A stretch of DNA of 64,000 bases from Planctomycetota bacterium. GTDB taxonomy: Bacteria; Planctomycetota; Planctomycetia; Planctomycetales; Planctomycetaceae. Shown one piece after another: positions 17,061 through 25,546 of the stretch. The position numbers and the translations under genes are program-made. A model generated the notes under the pieces. That model saw nothing but the letters and a program-made list of their open reading frames with translations, searched no databases and had not been told where the DNA came from. The DNA is taken from positions 1-64,000 of the forward strand of contig JAQBVJ010000023.1 in assembly GCA_027623235.1 (NCBI GenBank). Direction: 5' to 3'. The number at the start of each line of letters is the position of its first letter. Within the stretch, counting starts at the first letter, position 1.

Positions 17061-18989
17061 TTACCGTCTGCCTGTGCTCAACTGAGCCGCCGCGACTCCG
17101 AAGAGGGCACTCTCCAGGATGTGCCGTTCGAAGAAGGCTCCGATCGCTTCCGTCTTCGTATACTGCAGCACGATGTAGTCGCCAGGCTGAATGAGCATTC
17201 GCTCTGCGCGGTACTTTCGAGCTCGGTACAGGTCGATCAGAATCGGAACCTGCGAACCGTTCGGCAGTTTCCGCAGAATCACCGCCTGGCTGGCACTGAT
17301 CGTCACATCGTTGTTGAGTGCCGATTTTCCAACATCCTGGCCGGCATTTCTTCCCTGAGCGATCGAGAGTGCTTCAAGGATGTCGATGTCGTGGTCTCGC
17401 GGCAGGTTGTACTGCCCGCCGCCGAGCAGGCCGCCCGTGTAAAAGACTTCGTTTTCCCGTGACTGAATAAAAATGATGTCGCCATCGTTGAGATGCACGT
17501 CCTGCTCGCTGATGTTGAGGTTCGAACAATCTTCGACTCGCAGCGGAATGCGAATGGTCCGGCCGAGATTGCACAGCCCCGACGAGTTCATGCCAGGAAC
17601 GTGATCCCACTCGGCCGGCGGCTGCCACGGGCCGGCCATCATCGGCGGACCTGGCGAGTACTGCTGCGGAGCCATCATTGGCGGGCCGAAATTCGGATCT
17701 CCCATCGACATTTGCGAACCGGACTGGCAGGACTGACATCCTGCGGGCAGTACGTCGTTTTGCCCGAAGCCACCTGGCACAACGGCATTGGCCGGGATCG
17801 CGGCGGTGCCCGTGATCGCTCCTGCTGCGAACTGAACTCCTCGCTTGATCGCCGAGTGGCCAGCGGCCAACGGACCTGGTCCTTCGCGAGGTGGCATCGG
17901 AATGCCCGTCAGATTTTCCGCAAACTGCCTCGGCGTCTGCGTCATCGTGTAACCGGCCTGCTGGATCGTTCCTTGCCGGAAATCTGTCGATCCAACCGCG
18001 GGGCCAGCATGACCCGGCATGATGGCCCCTGGCTGCTGCATCATCTGCTGCTGCATCATCTGCTGAGGCTGCTGCATCATCGGATACCCAGGCGGCATCA
18101 TCGGCTGCTGCGGGTAGACCGGAATCGGAGCACCTCGCTGCGGAAATCCGTTGAAGGCGACCTGGTTAATCGGCTTTGGAGTCTGCTTCGAGCGGATGAC
18201 CCAGATCGTGTCTCGCGCGTCGAGGCCCGGCAGTCCACCCGACTCAACAAGCGCATGCAGCACGTCGTTCTTGCCGGCCGGCAGCGCGACAACTCTTCCG
18301 CGCCCGTGATTCGAGTTGCCGATCTGACCGTTGCTGATGTTGATTGTCGACAACGCTACGCCGGTTTCGGAATCCTGACGGAACACGAGGACGCGATACT
18401 TGCGAGGCTGATGCAGACTCACGACGACTCGGTTCTGAGTCATCGGTGTCAGATAACGCTGCTGCTGAGTGAACGCGCTTCGAACGAGGTTCTCGACTTC
18501 TGGAATCGTGCGGCCGCGAACCAGGATCGGACCAAATCGCGGAATGGCGATCGTGCCGTCGTCCCTTACGGTCAGCGGATACCCCAGCGTCGGCGGACGA
18601 TCTCCGTTGAGCTGTGACGCTGATGACCCGGTCTGCTGATTGATCGGCGGCTGATCGGCTCGCCCCAGAATGTTCTCGATGTAAACGGCGAGAACGTCTT
18701 CGGAGTCGACTCGGTATTGCGCTTCCGGCTGACGACGCAGCATCGACAGATCGATCATCTGCATCGACTCTTTGCTGCAGCCTCGAAGTTCATCGGGAAG
18801 GTAGCGAGCCGGCACGCCATCGATCGGTCGAAACGCCGCACAGCCGGATAGAAATCCAGAGACAATGACGCAGACGGTCACTGCCGCGAGGCGCGCAGAC
18901 ATCCTCGAAGAAGCGGGCGCAGAACTCGACGGCCGACAGTCAAAAGTCGGTCGCGAGTCTGAGTGCCGGTTGCTTCGCAGGGCGTTCAT
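17061..18989 (-). CDS. Polysaccharide export outer-membrane lipoprotein (Wza-like)
   Basis: A 642-residue protein. A lipobox-like LSGC follows a hydrophobic segment at about 30-50. YRVDSEDVLAVYIENILG starts the Poly_export domain, and VRDDGTIAIPRFGPILVRG begins the first SLBB-type repeat. A long Met/Gln/Pro-rich insertion (MMQQPQQMMQQQMMQQP) lies between domains at about 300-330 and is foreign to Wza. The C-terminal part has FYTGGLLGGGQYNLPRD, typical of the second SLBB region. It probably forms the outer-membrane channel for an exopolysaccharide. The following lipoprotein gene and a glycosyltransferase lie upstream on the same strand. Confidence 0.85.
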   Translation of the reverse strand: MNALRSNRHSDSRPTFDCRPSSSAPASSRMSARLAAVTVCVIVSGFLSGCAAFRPIDGVPARYLPDELRGCSKESMQMIDLSMLRRQPEAQYRVDSEDVLAVYIENILGRADQPPINQQTGSSASQLNGDRPPTLGYPLTVRDDGTIAIPRFGPILVRGRTIPEVENLVRSAFTQQQRYLTPMTQNRVVVSLHQPRKYRVLVFRQDSETGVALSTINISNGQIGNSNHGRGRVVALPAGKNDVLHALVESGGLPGLDARDTIWVIRSKQTPKPINQVAFNGFPQRGAPIPVYPQQPMMPPGYPMMQQPQQMMQQQMMQQPGAIMPGHAGPAVGSTDFRQGTIQQAGYTMTQTPRQFAENLTGIPMPPREGPGPLAAGHSAIKRGVQFAAGAITGTAAIPANAVVPGGFGQNDVLPAGCQSCQSGSQMSMGDPNFGPPMMAPQQYSPGPPMMAGPWQPPAEWDHVPGMNSSGLCNLGRTIRIPLRVEDCSNLNISEQDVHLNDGDIIFIQSRENEVFYTGGLLGGGQYNLPRDHDIDILEALSIAQGRNAGQDVGKSALNNDVTISASQAVILRKLPNGSQVPILIDLYRARKYRAERMLIQPGDYIVLQYTKTEAIGAFFERHILESALFGVAAAQLSTGRR

Positions 18990-19051
18990 GTCGGATTCAT
19001 CCAGAGAGTTTTTGCTGTGAGCCGCAGAGTTGTCTTAATCAGAAGTCCGCC

Positions 19052-20308
19052 TCAGTAAACAAGCTCCTCGGTGGGCGGATCGCTCCAGCGTCCAGTCGCC
19101 GCCGCCGGGGCTCCACCAGAACCGCTGTAACCGGGCCCGCTGAAACCTGGCATCAGCGAACCACCGTTGGCAGAACCAGCACCGTTGGCAGAACCCGTTT
19201 GAGGATTCATCCGGGGAGGATTTGTCATCACGGGCTGACCCGGCATCGAATGACCGGGCGCGAGACCTCCCGCTGGATGACCGCCTTGCGGAGACGCCAT
19301 CGGCGCCGGCTGTTGAGGCGGCGCGGGCAGACTTTCGACTGGACCGGCTGGCCCACCGGAATCAAAAGGTGCCGGTCCATCCGGTGGTCCAGAATATTGA
19401 GGTGGCATCTGCGGATAATTCATGGGTGGGAAATTCATCACCGGTTGCGGCCCGAACTGCTGAGGTGGCATCTGGCCGAACTCAGACGGTGGACCGAACG
19501 ACCGCCCCGGATCGAACGGCTGCCCCGGAACAAACGGCTGCCCCGGAACAAACGGCTGAGATTGACCGCCAGTCGGCTGGTAGTCTGCAGGGCGAAGGTA
19601 GTTGTTCGGCGACTGACCCATCAGCCCGCACGGCTGACACTCACCACCGGCGAACGGGCCTTTGGGTTTCTGCACGGTCCAGTCGTACGAAGCCGCGATG
19701 CGTTTCATCGGGGCGAGCTGAACAGCGGCCATCGCGGCTCCCGCGCGGTATCCGGCAAACCAGCACTCCGCTTTCTGTTGCCCGGCATCGCTGCGGAAGT
19801 GAGCGTTCCAGTAGACCGGTGGCGGAATGGCCGGCAGCTCACCTTCGGACCCGTGAGCCACATCGACAAACGCCTGCCGGAATCCCTTCTTGTAGTCAGC
19901 CGGCATCAGCTTCAAGAGTTGCCACTGCTGCTTCACGAGAATCCAGTTCGCACAGCGCTTCGCAGTGGATGTCGTATGCCACTCGTCAAGCCACGGGCAG
20001 TATTTGTTGAAAGTGTAATACGGTTGCGGTTTGCAGGTGCCTTTTTCGCATTCCACTTCACCGCAACCATCGTCGATCAAAATTTCGGTGGCGTTGTAGC
20101 GAGGCGTGGGGAGTCTGAAGAGCGAGGACGGGCTGTTGCAGGCACCACTGGTGCAGGGAGCGATACAGCCGCTGGCACACAAAGCCATCGCAACGGCAAG
20201 CCACTCCAGCCGGAGCAGACCTCGCACGCTTGTTCGGGTCGGTGGTTCGGACTGCCGGCACCGATCGGCACGGGCAGCGTCCAGAACTTTCCACCACGGG
20301 TTGCGCAT
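19052..20308 (-). CDS. Planctomycete lipoprotein with Gly/Pro-rich tail
   Basis: A 418-residue protein. The N-terminal 60 residues contain a hydrophobic run ending LCASGC, a likely lipobox. Residues 60-215 form a Cys- and Trp-containing domain (YCPWLDEWHTTSTAKRCANW, FRQAFVDVAHGSEGELPAIPP, ECWFAGYRAGAAMAAV). From about 250 the sequence is Pro/Gln/Gly/Phe-rich with FVPGQP units repeated. It lies just upstream of the Wza-like gene in the same direction with a 62-bp gap, so it is probably part of the same export operon. No enzymatic motif is visible. Confidence 0.65.
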   Translation of the reverse strand: MRNPWWKVLDAARADRCRQSEPPTRTSVRGLLRLEWLAVAMALCASGCIAPCTSGACNSPSSLFRLPTPRYNATEILIDDGCGEVECEKGTCKPQPYYTFNKYCPWLDEWHTTSTAKRCANWILVKQQWQLLKLMPADYKKGFRQAFVDVAHGSEGELPAIPPPVYWNAHFRSDAGQQKAECWFAGYRAGAAMAAVQLAPMKRIAASYDWTVQKPKGPFAGGECQPCGLMGQSPNNYLRPADYQPTGGQSQPFVPGQPFVPGQPFDPGRSFGPPSEFGQMPPQQFGPQPVMNFPPMNYPQMPPQYSGPPDGPAPFDSGGPAGPVESLPAPPQQPAPMASPQGGHPAGGLAPGHSMPGQPVMTNPPRMNPQTGSANGAGSANGGSLMPGFSGPGYSGSGGAPAAATGRWSDPPTEELVY

Positions 20309-20708
20309 GAATTTGGCCGATCATCCCTGAAGGGCACTCCCGGAACCGCGTCCCTCGCGGATCCAGGCAGGAGTACCCGGAAACGTCACCACGCACTCGG
20401 CGCGGCCGTCGGGGAGTTATCGGACTCGACTCAGGCGCAAGTCGCGGTTTTTCCGACCGGGCCGGTTATGACGGCTCAGGCTTCGATGAATGACCGGTGC
20501 GACCCGGATTCCTTACCCAGTGTGACGTCGCCCTGAGCCCATGGCACTTGAGAGAATTCCCCAGCTCAGAATCAGAACTCGCAAATTGCCGACGAACCGC
20601 CTTGCGACGAAGCCAGATCGCGGAGCGGCGTAAGCCGCCCGGTTTTGCATGGGCGAACGCGCGCAGACCGGACGGCTCACGCCGTTCCGCTACATTTTCA
20701 ACGGACTG
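20309..20708. other. 400-bp gap with one inverted-repeat element
   Basis: Lies between the lipoprotein gene and the end of the glycosyltransferase gene. No gene is supported. It holds the inverted repeat at 20622-20692. Confidence 0.5.
20622..20692. repeat. Inverted-repeat element (GGCGTAAGCCG family)
   Basis: AGCGGCGTAAGCCGCCCGGT at 20624-20643 is mirrored imperfectly by ACCGGACGGCTCACGCCGT from 20667, giving a stem of about 20 bp and a 23-nt loop. It abuts the 3' end of the glycosyltransferase gene. Confidence 0.65.
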
Positions 20709-21914
20709 CTACGCAGCGTTGAGCGTTTTCTCGTAAAGCTCAAGCATTTTTGGCAGGCAGACGTCCAGGCTGTATTTTTCCTCGATCATCTTCGCACCGG
20801 CCTCGCCCAGGTGTCGGAACTTTTCCGGATCCTCAAGGACCGTCAGAGCCTGCTCGGTCAGCGCGTCCACGTCGAAGAAGTCAGCGGTGAGCCCGTTCTT
20901 ACCGTGATGGAGCATCTCCAGAACGGGAGCCGTGGCTGAACCCAGAACCGTACAGCCGCACGCCAGGGCGTTCATCATCGACCAGCTCAACACAAACGGC
21001 ACGGTCAGGTAAATGTGCAGGTCGCTCATACTGAAAATGTCGACCAGCTGATTCGGGTCGACCCGACCGGTGAAAATAAACCGGTCCAGATCGTACTGAT
21101 CCTGCGCGAGGATGTGCGCGCGGTAGGAGTCGGCATCGATGCGGTTCAGATCGCCGCCGTAGCAAACTCGGTCCGAGCCCACACAGAGGAACACGACATC
21201 GCTGCGCGCCTCGCAGATCTTCTTTGCGACCCGCATGAAAATATCGAAGCCGCGCATCGACTCAAACCCGCGCGAGACGTAGGTCACGATTTTCGTGTTC
21301 GCATCAAACCTGCGCCCATTCCACTCGCGCGGCACTTCTTTGCGATGCCAGATCTTCGTGTCGACTCCGTCAAAGATCGCGTCCAGCTTCGGCTGATACT
21401 CATCCGGAAAGAGGCTCTTCTGGTACGTCGTCGGGCAGTACCCACGCCGGCAGTTCTGCAGATCGTTGAGGATCATCGAGTTGCGGGTTCGCGACCGCAG
21501 CACGTCGAGTTCCTTCACCGGGAAGTCAGGGCGGAAGTCCAGGTCCGAGCCTTTACTGCGGTAGTAGTACTCGAAGTAGTTGATCATCGGGCAGTCGTAG
21601 AGGTCGGCCAGCCAGAGCGTCGACCCGAACCCGCTGTGCCCGACGACGAGGTCCGGCTTGATGTCCGGTCGTTGTTTCATCGCCTCGTAAACGCCGTGCG
21701 AGTGCCAGACGGCGTTCTCAAAAGTCCGGCTGCAGTAATGCGTGTCCTTCGTCGCTCCACCGGCAATCTTGTACTGAACGCGGTCGATGCCATCGATCAC
21801 GGCCGGCGGCAGTTCGGACACGAACGAGCAGCGGAAGCCGTGATCGCGAATCAGGTAACTCGCGATGTGGCCAAACTGAGCGGGAAAATTCTTATGAACA
21901 AACAGCACATGCAT
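20709..21914 (-). CDS. Glycosyltransferase, GT4 family
   Basis: A 401-residue GT-B fold enzyme. MHVLFVHKNFPAQFGHIASYL starts the N-terminal Rossmann half. KPDLVVGHSGFGSTLWLAD and EYYYRSKGSDLDFRPDF are typical of a GT4 subgroup. The C-terminal donor half contains VTYVSRGFESMRGFD, FTGRVDPNQLVDIFSMSDLHIYLTVPF and a late acidic E-x-(7)-E-like pair. It transfers a nucleotide-activated sugar to a lipid-linked or secreted glycan. Its position upstream of the export genes fits exopolysaccharide synthesis; the sugar is unknown. Confidence 0.88.
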   Translation of the reverse strand: MHVLFVHKNFPAQFGHIASYLIRDHGFRCSFVSELPPAVIDGIDRVQYKIAGGATKDTHYCSRTFENAVWHSHGVYEAMKQRPDIKPDLVVGHSGFGSTLWLADLYDCPMINYFEYYYRSKGSDLDFRPDFPVKELDVLRSRTRNSMILNDLQNCRRGYCPTTYQKSLFPDEYQPKLDAIFDGVDTKIWHRKEVPREWNGRRFDANTKIVTYVSRGFESMRGFDIFMRVAKKICEARSDVVFLCVGSDRVCYGGDLNRIDADSYRAHILAQDQYDLDRFIFTGRVDPNQLVDIFSMSDLHIYLTVPFVLSWSMMNALACGCTVLGSATAPVLEMLHHGKNGLTADFFDVDALTEQALTVLEDPEKFRHLGEAGAKMIEEKYSLDVCLPKMLELYEKTLNAA

Positions 21915-22050
21915 CGAAACACTCCTCGGGATTTTCCAAACCGGCGGGAGTGTATTTCACAGTCAGAATCGTGCCGAGAGCACTTCCGCGGACCGCTCCG
22001 CGGATTTGTCATTTGCCGCAAGTCTGAGGAACGGGTTCGAAATAAGTTCC

Positions 22051-22145
22051 CTGTCTGGCACCGCGTGCCGGGAGGGCGAGGCTCCTGCCGAGCCGCGCTG
22101 CTCCCGCGATCAACGGCTCGGCGGGAGCCTCGTCCTCCCAGACAG
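22051..22145. repeat. GGGAGGGCGAGGCTCC inverted-repeat element, copy 1
   Basis: GGGAGGGCGAGGCTCCTGCC at 22070 onward pairs with the arm 22114-22139. An outer CTGTCTGG / CCAGACAG pair extends the stem. The same family occurs at 37306-37369 and 41544-41617 inside the microcompartment operon. Confidence 0.8.
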
Positions 22146-22164
22146 CCGGACATCCCACAACTGC

Positions 22165-22722
22165 TCAGTCGCCGTGCAGTTGCCGAAGCCGGCCGGACAA
22201 TCTCAGCATCAGCTGAATTCGCTCGAATTCGTTGAGCCAGTCCTGTGTCACTTGATCGAGCAACGATTGAGGCTGCGCGATGCCCGTCGGACAGGCGGCT
22301 CCGAGCTGAGTGGCGGCCATGTCGCGATATTTCGAGAGCGTGCGATCGCCGGCGCGGCCACACACAAATCCGTCCTCGCTGAGGAACAGCAGCGACGGGA
22401 CGCGATTGCCTCCGCAGATGGTCAGCTCGGCCGACAGGTCTGCATCGGCATCTCGATCAAAGAAGCGAACTTGAATCTGCGAATTGACCTGGGCGAAGCG
22501 GTCAAAGATCGGGCACTGGTTGACGCAGTCTCCGCACCACGCCCCGGCCACGACGAGCACTTTCATTTCCCGCACGAAGGACCGCAGCAGGTCCTGCTGA
22601 GTGTCCGACAGAGTCACCTGCTCATGCACTCCCGCCCAGCGCGAACGATGCTCGTCGGTGCCGAATTTCTCGAGGAAGGCTGAGTAACTCAGGCCACGTT
22701 CAAACCGCTTGAAAAAATCCAT
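22165..22722 (-). CDS. Thioredoxin-family protein with CGDC active site
   Basis: A 185-residue protein without a signal peptide. VLVVAGAWCGDCVNQCPIFDRFAQ holds the redox motif Cys-Gly-Asp-Cys in a thioredoxin fold, and GNRVPSLLFLSEDG supplies the cis-proline strand. Proteins of this kind (bacillithiol- or TlpA-like cytoplasmic thioredoxins) reduce disulfides. It begins 10 nt after the truncated decarboxylase and in the same frame, so the two are cotranscribed. The neighbourhood suggests a redox partner role for the UGA-containing metal-binding proteins upstream. Confidence 0.85.
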   Translation of the reverse strand: MDFFKRFERGLSYSAFLEKFGTDEHRSRWAGVHEQVTLSDTQQDLLRSFVREMKVLVVAGAWCGDCVNQCPIFDRFAQVNSQIQVRFFDRDADADLSAELTICGGNRVPSLLFLSEDGFVCGRAGDRTLSKYRDMAATQLGAACPTGIAQPQSLLDQVTQDWLNEFERIQLMLRLSGRLRQLHGD

Positions 22723-22731
22723 GTCTGCCTT

Positions 22732-23622
22732 TCACACGCGATGCGGATTGATCGAATAAAGCGTTTGCTGCTGGGCGAGCACCGATGTCAGATACCAGCC
22801 AGCCTGCGCCACCAGATAGCGTCCCAGTTCGAGAGCCACCCGGGCACCGCGGGCGCGAGCGATGATCGATTCCAGTTCGGTGCCCACTGCGGCCAGGGCC
22901 AGCTCCGCCTGTCCGATTCCATACGGGATGCCGAAGCCGCCGCCAAGATTGAGGAACTCCGGAGTAAAGCTCAGCGCATCCGACGCCTGCAATGACAGGT
23001 CGAGTCCTCGCCTCAGATGATCGATGACTCCGGAAGCCTCCAGAACCTGCGATCCGGCAAACACATGAAACCCGATCAGATTGATACGGCCGGAGTCGAG
23101 AATCGTTCGGCACTTTGGCAGTTCGTCCTGCGGCACTCCAAACCGCGAGCCAGCACCCGCAGTCACCACCGCACATGATTCGTAGTCCGGCCGCAAACGC
23201 AGAACGACTGGGTTCGGTAGACCCTCGCTGGCCAGCCAAGAAAGCTCACTGGGGGAATCAATCGAGATCACCGCATCCGGCAACTCTCGCAGCATCGACC
23301 ATGTTTCTCGCGACTTGCACGGCCCGGCGACGAACAGACGCGATGCCGGAAAGCCTGCTTCCACGGCGGTGGCCAGTTCGCCGGCCGACGCGACATCCGC
23401 CCCCAGACCACTCTCAGCAAAAACGTCGCAGATGCCGAGTGACGCATTGGCCTTCAGGGAGTAGAAAATCTCGATCGCGTCCGGCAGTTCCACTCGCAGC
23501 CGATTCGCCTGAGCCCTCAGCCGCTCGACATCAAACGCGTACGCTGGCGTCCCGTGCTGATGGACAATTTCCAGCAGCACCTGTTCCGTTGCGTCGTCGA
23601 TCCTTTTTGAAGCTTCAGACAT
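22732..23622 (-). CDS. PLP-dependent decarboxylase (Orn/Lys/Arg/DAP type), C-terminally truncated
   Basis: A protein of about 296 residues against a usual 400-460. The alanine-racemase-like barrel is present: IFYSLKANASLGIC holds the PLP lysine, followed by GLGADVASAGELATAVEAG, GFHVFAGSQV and LNLGGGFGIPYG. It stops at SINPHRV, before the C-terminal beta domain that contributes the essential cysteine/aspartate and the dimer active site. It is therefore unlikely to be an active decarboxylase. The ATG at 23622 overlaps the end of the MerT-like gene by 8 nt; a GTG at 23631 is an alternative. Confidence 0.7.
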   Translation of the reverse strand: MSEASKRIDDATEQVLLEIVHQHGTPAYAFDVERLRAQANRLRVELPDAIEIFYSLKANASLGICDVFAESGLGADVASAGELATAVEAGFPASRLFVAGPCKSRETWSMLRELPDAVISIDSPSELSWLASEGLPNPVVLRLRPDYESCAVVTAGAGSRFGVPQDELPKCRTILDSGRINLIGFHVFAGSQVLEASGVIDHLRRGLDLSLQASDALSFTPEFLNLGGGFGIPYGIGQAELALAAVGTELESIIARARGARVALELGRYLVAQAGWYLTSVLAQQQTLYSINPHRV

Positions 23623-23938
23623 TCTCACCACAAATCAAACCGAAGGCTTTCCACGACCAGAACCCACTGACCAGTGCCGTCACCACCCAGGTGACGATGA
23701 CAGTCGAACGCGTGCTTCGCTTTAGAACGTAAATCACATAGTGAGCTCGCCCCAGCAGTGCAGCCGACACCGCGATCAGGACCGGTGCCAACCAGCCGGC
23801 CACATTCGCTGCTGTCCCACCTGCTAACCCGAGCAGGGATAATCCAATGGCAGCTGTTCAGTTCGGTATGGCGGCGGCAATGCCGAGCACCGCCGCCACC
23901 GAACTGGTCACCTTGTTCTTCTCACTGGGCGTCTTCAA
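23615..23938 (-). CDS. MerT-like small membrane protein with in-frame UGA (candidate selenoprotein)
   Basis: Read through one UGA (codon 27, 23858-23860), the frame is a 107-residue protein beginning at a TTG that overlaps the stop of the MerP-like gene as TTGA. It has about three hydrophobic segments: around 11-25, 30-60 and 75-95. The N-terminal KTPSEKNKVTSSVAAVLG followed by A-A-A-I-P-N-UGA-T-A-A-I-G-L-S-L-L-G resembles the first helix of MerT/MerF-type mercuric transporters, where a cysteine pair sits after a proline-containing turn. A conventional reading gives only a 62-residue C-terminal piece. Selenocysteine insertion is inferred from the position and the hairpin at 23820-23837; a nonsense mutation is the alternative. 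Confidence 0.55.
23820..23837 (-). promoter_or_regulatory. SECIS-like hairpin of the MerT-like gene
   Basis: CCTGCT and AGCAGG form a perfect 6-bp stem with a 6-nt loop CGGGTT. Twenty-six nucleotides separate the UGA from the loop, and a G is at the second loop position, as known bacterial SECIS elements require. Confidence 0.45.
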
Positions 23939-24552
23939 GACGGCTCCTTCACTTCGGCGAATCCCGTGACAATGATCCGACGAGGACTCGCGGGACGCTG
24001 GCTTAACACCTGCGGCCAGCGACCACCCCAGCCCTCGATTTGACCGGTGATGCTGACCTGTTTGCCGTTGCCGACTGCTGCGCGGACATTCTCAAACGCC
24101 GCCGCCTCATCGGAACCCGCGTTCGCATTCTGATTGTTGATCAGCACGAAAGTCTTCTTCGAACCTGGCACTTTCAGCACGAGGCTGTCTCCATCGACAA
24201 CGACCTCACCGATCGCCGTGACATCGAGCTGAACGAGACCACTGCTGGTACCGCCCGACAGCCGGGTGGCCCAGACGCTTTCGTGCAGTTTGTCGAGGTC
24301 GATCAATTTTCCTTTTCTGGCTCGGAAGGCGATCGTGCCGTGATCGTAGCTCCCCTTTTTACCTGGTTTCGTGTAAACGACCGAACTGTCCTCCACGTCA
24401 TACAGACGTGCTGTGGCATCTCTTGCCACACCGCCTCATCAGTGCATTTCTGCGCCGGTGACCGTCATGACTCCGCTGACGACCTGACCGCTCGCCGTGG
24501 ACGACACCATCAGCGACAGCCCGATCATGAAACCCCAGATTTTTGTGTCCAT
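23935..24552 (-). CDS. MerP-like exported protein with tandem UGA UGA (candidate selenoprotein)
   Basis: From the ATG at 24552 (AGGAG 7 nt upstream) the frame runs to 23935 through two consecutive UGA codons at 24436-24441 (codons 38 and 39), giving 205 residues. Residues 1-23 are a signal peptide. Residues 25-100 resemble a heavy-metal-associated domain: VVSGVMTVTGAEMH, then UGA UGA, then GGVARDATARLYDVEDS, so the two UGAs occupy the metal-binding cysteine position of the GMxCxxC loop. The remainder is a small beta domain (VQLDVTAIGEVVVDGDSLVLKV). Its end overlaps the MerT-like start, indicating coupling. Ordinary gene calling would split it in two. Confidence 0.6.
24394..24430 (-). promoter_or_regulatory. 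SECIS-like double hairpin of the MerP-like gene
   Basis: Hairpin 1 is TGTGGCA / TGCCACA (24424-24430 with 24412-24418) around AGAGA. Hairpin 2 is CACGTC / GACGTG (24405-24410 with 24394-24399) around TGTAT, whose loop starts 31 nt after the second UGA. Both stems are perfect. Hairpin 2 better fits the usual UGA-to-loop spacing. Confidence 0.45.
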
Positions 24553-25484
24553 GTCATTGCTCCTGTGAGTGGAAACAGTGTCGCCTTTCGCTCCGCGAAA
24601 GTGCGTAGGGCCGGTTCCCACCGGCCGCCTGCGTGACCCGCTCTGATCGGCCGGTAGGAACCGGCCCTACCTTTACTGACCGATTCGACCGCCGAGATGA
24701 TAAACATGCAGCCGGAAGCGCCGTACTCGGGAAGATCCTCGCCCCGAGTCAGCAGGTGCTCGATCTTCGACGTGAAGTCGAATGTCAGCGACGGAAATTC
24801 TTTGTGCATCGCACGGACGATGCGCAGCGAATGCTTCGGCCCGTTGAGAAAGTCCGGATCGCCGAACGTGATGTGCGTTGCTCCAGCTTTCACCTGACGA
24901 CGGATGTCATCCAGCACAACCTCTTCCGGCACGGCAAAGAAGCGTCCCTCGTACACCGGCGGGATCGGGCAATGCGTGCAGAGATGCAGGCAGCCGCGAG
25001 TCGCTTCCACATACCCGGCCACTCGACATTCGCCGTTCTCGTCCAGGTGTGCGTACTGGTCGAGGCCGGGCAGCGCCGTCCGGGAAGGCAGCGCGAATTC
25101 CAGATGATACAGGTGCGGCCCGGGATTCCAGTCCCGCTGAATGACTCCGGGCACGGCTTCTGTAGAACCCGACTCGACCGCCTGGACGAGCGCCACCAGC
25201 GGACCTTCGAACTCACCGCCGATGCACGAGTTCGCACCGTGATCCAGCAGGTAGTCGGAATTCAAGGCGGCATACAGTCCGTAGAAGCAGATATGGCAGT
25301 CGGGGTCCGTCTCGCGAATTCGTTCCGCAACCCGCACGCCGAGCCGCATCGCCGTATGCATCGGAACCGAGATGCCAACGAACCTGGCCGCCGCAACTTT
25401 CGCCGCATCGAAAATCTCGAAGGCAATATCGAGTGCGTGTGGCGAGTACCCCGCACGTTCGAAAAATCCAATCGGCATGGCCAC
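24525..25484 (-). pseudogene. B12-binding radical SAM protein, truncated at both ends
   Basis: The 319-residue frame has a B12-binding-like N-terminal half (ARFVGISVPMHTAMRLGVRV, HICFYGLYAALN, GANSCIGGEFEGPL) and a radical SAM core with CLHLCTHCPIPPVY, the CxxxCxxC cluster ligands, and THITFGDPDFLNGP. Homology-like sequence (LLISCYELGHQPLSV) continues upstream of the first ATG to about 25530 without a start codon, where it meets a transposase remnant. Downstream, after MFIISAVESVSKG, the reading runs into the inverted repeat at 24605-24670, so the last quarter is lost. Related radical SAM families reportedly include selenoproteins (from memory, unverified). Confidence 0.65.
24605..24670. repeat. 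Inverted-repeat element (GTAGGGCCGGTTCC family)
   Basis: Arms 24605-24626 and 24649-24670 (GTAGGGCCGGTTCCCACCGG.. and its near-perfect complement) enclose 22 nt. The element interrupts the 3' end of the radical SAM gene. Confidence 0.8.
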
Positions 25485-25546
25485 ACTCAGCGGCTGGTGC
25501 CCGAGTTCATAACACGAGATAAGCAGGATCGACTGGGAACACAGAG

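Noticed and set aside
19199-20536. 445-codon plus-strand open frame over the lipoprotein gene
   Set aside because: Composition is that of a GC shadow; runs over a signal peptide and lipobox on the other strand.
22732-22734. TGA between decarboxylase and thioredoxin as read-through codon
   Set aside because: The frames are continuous, but the thioredoxin has its own ATG 10 nt later and no SECIS-like structure was noticed.
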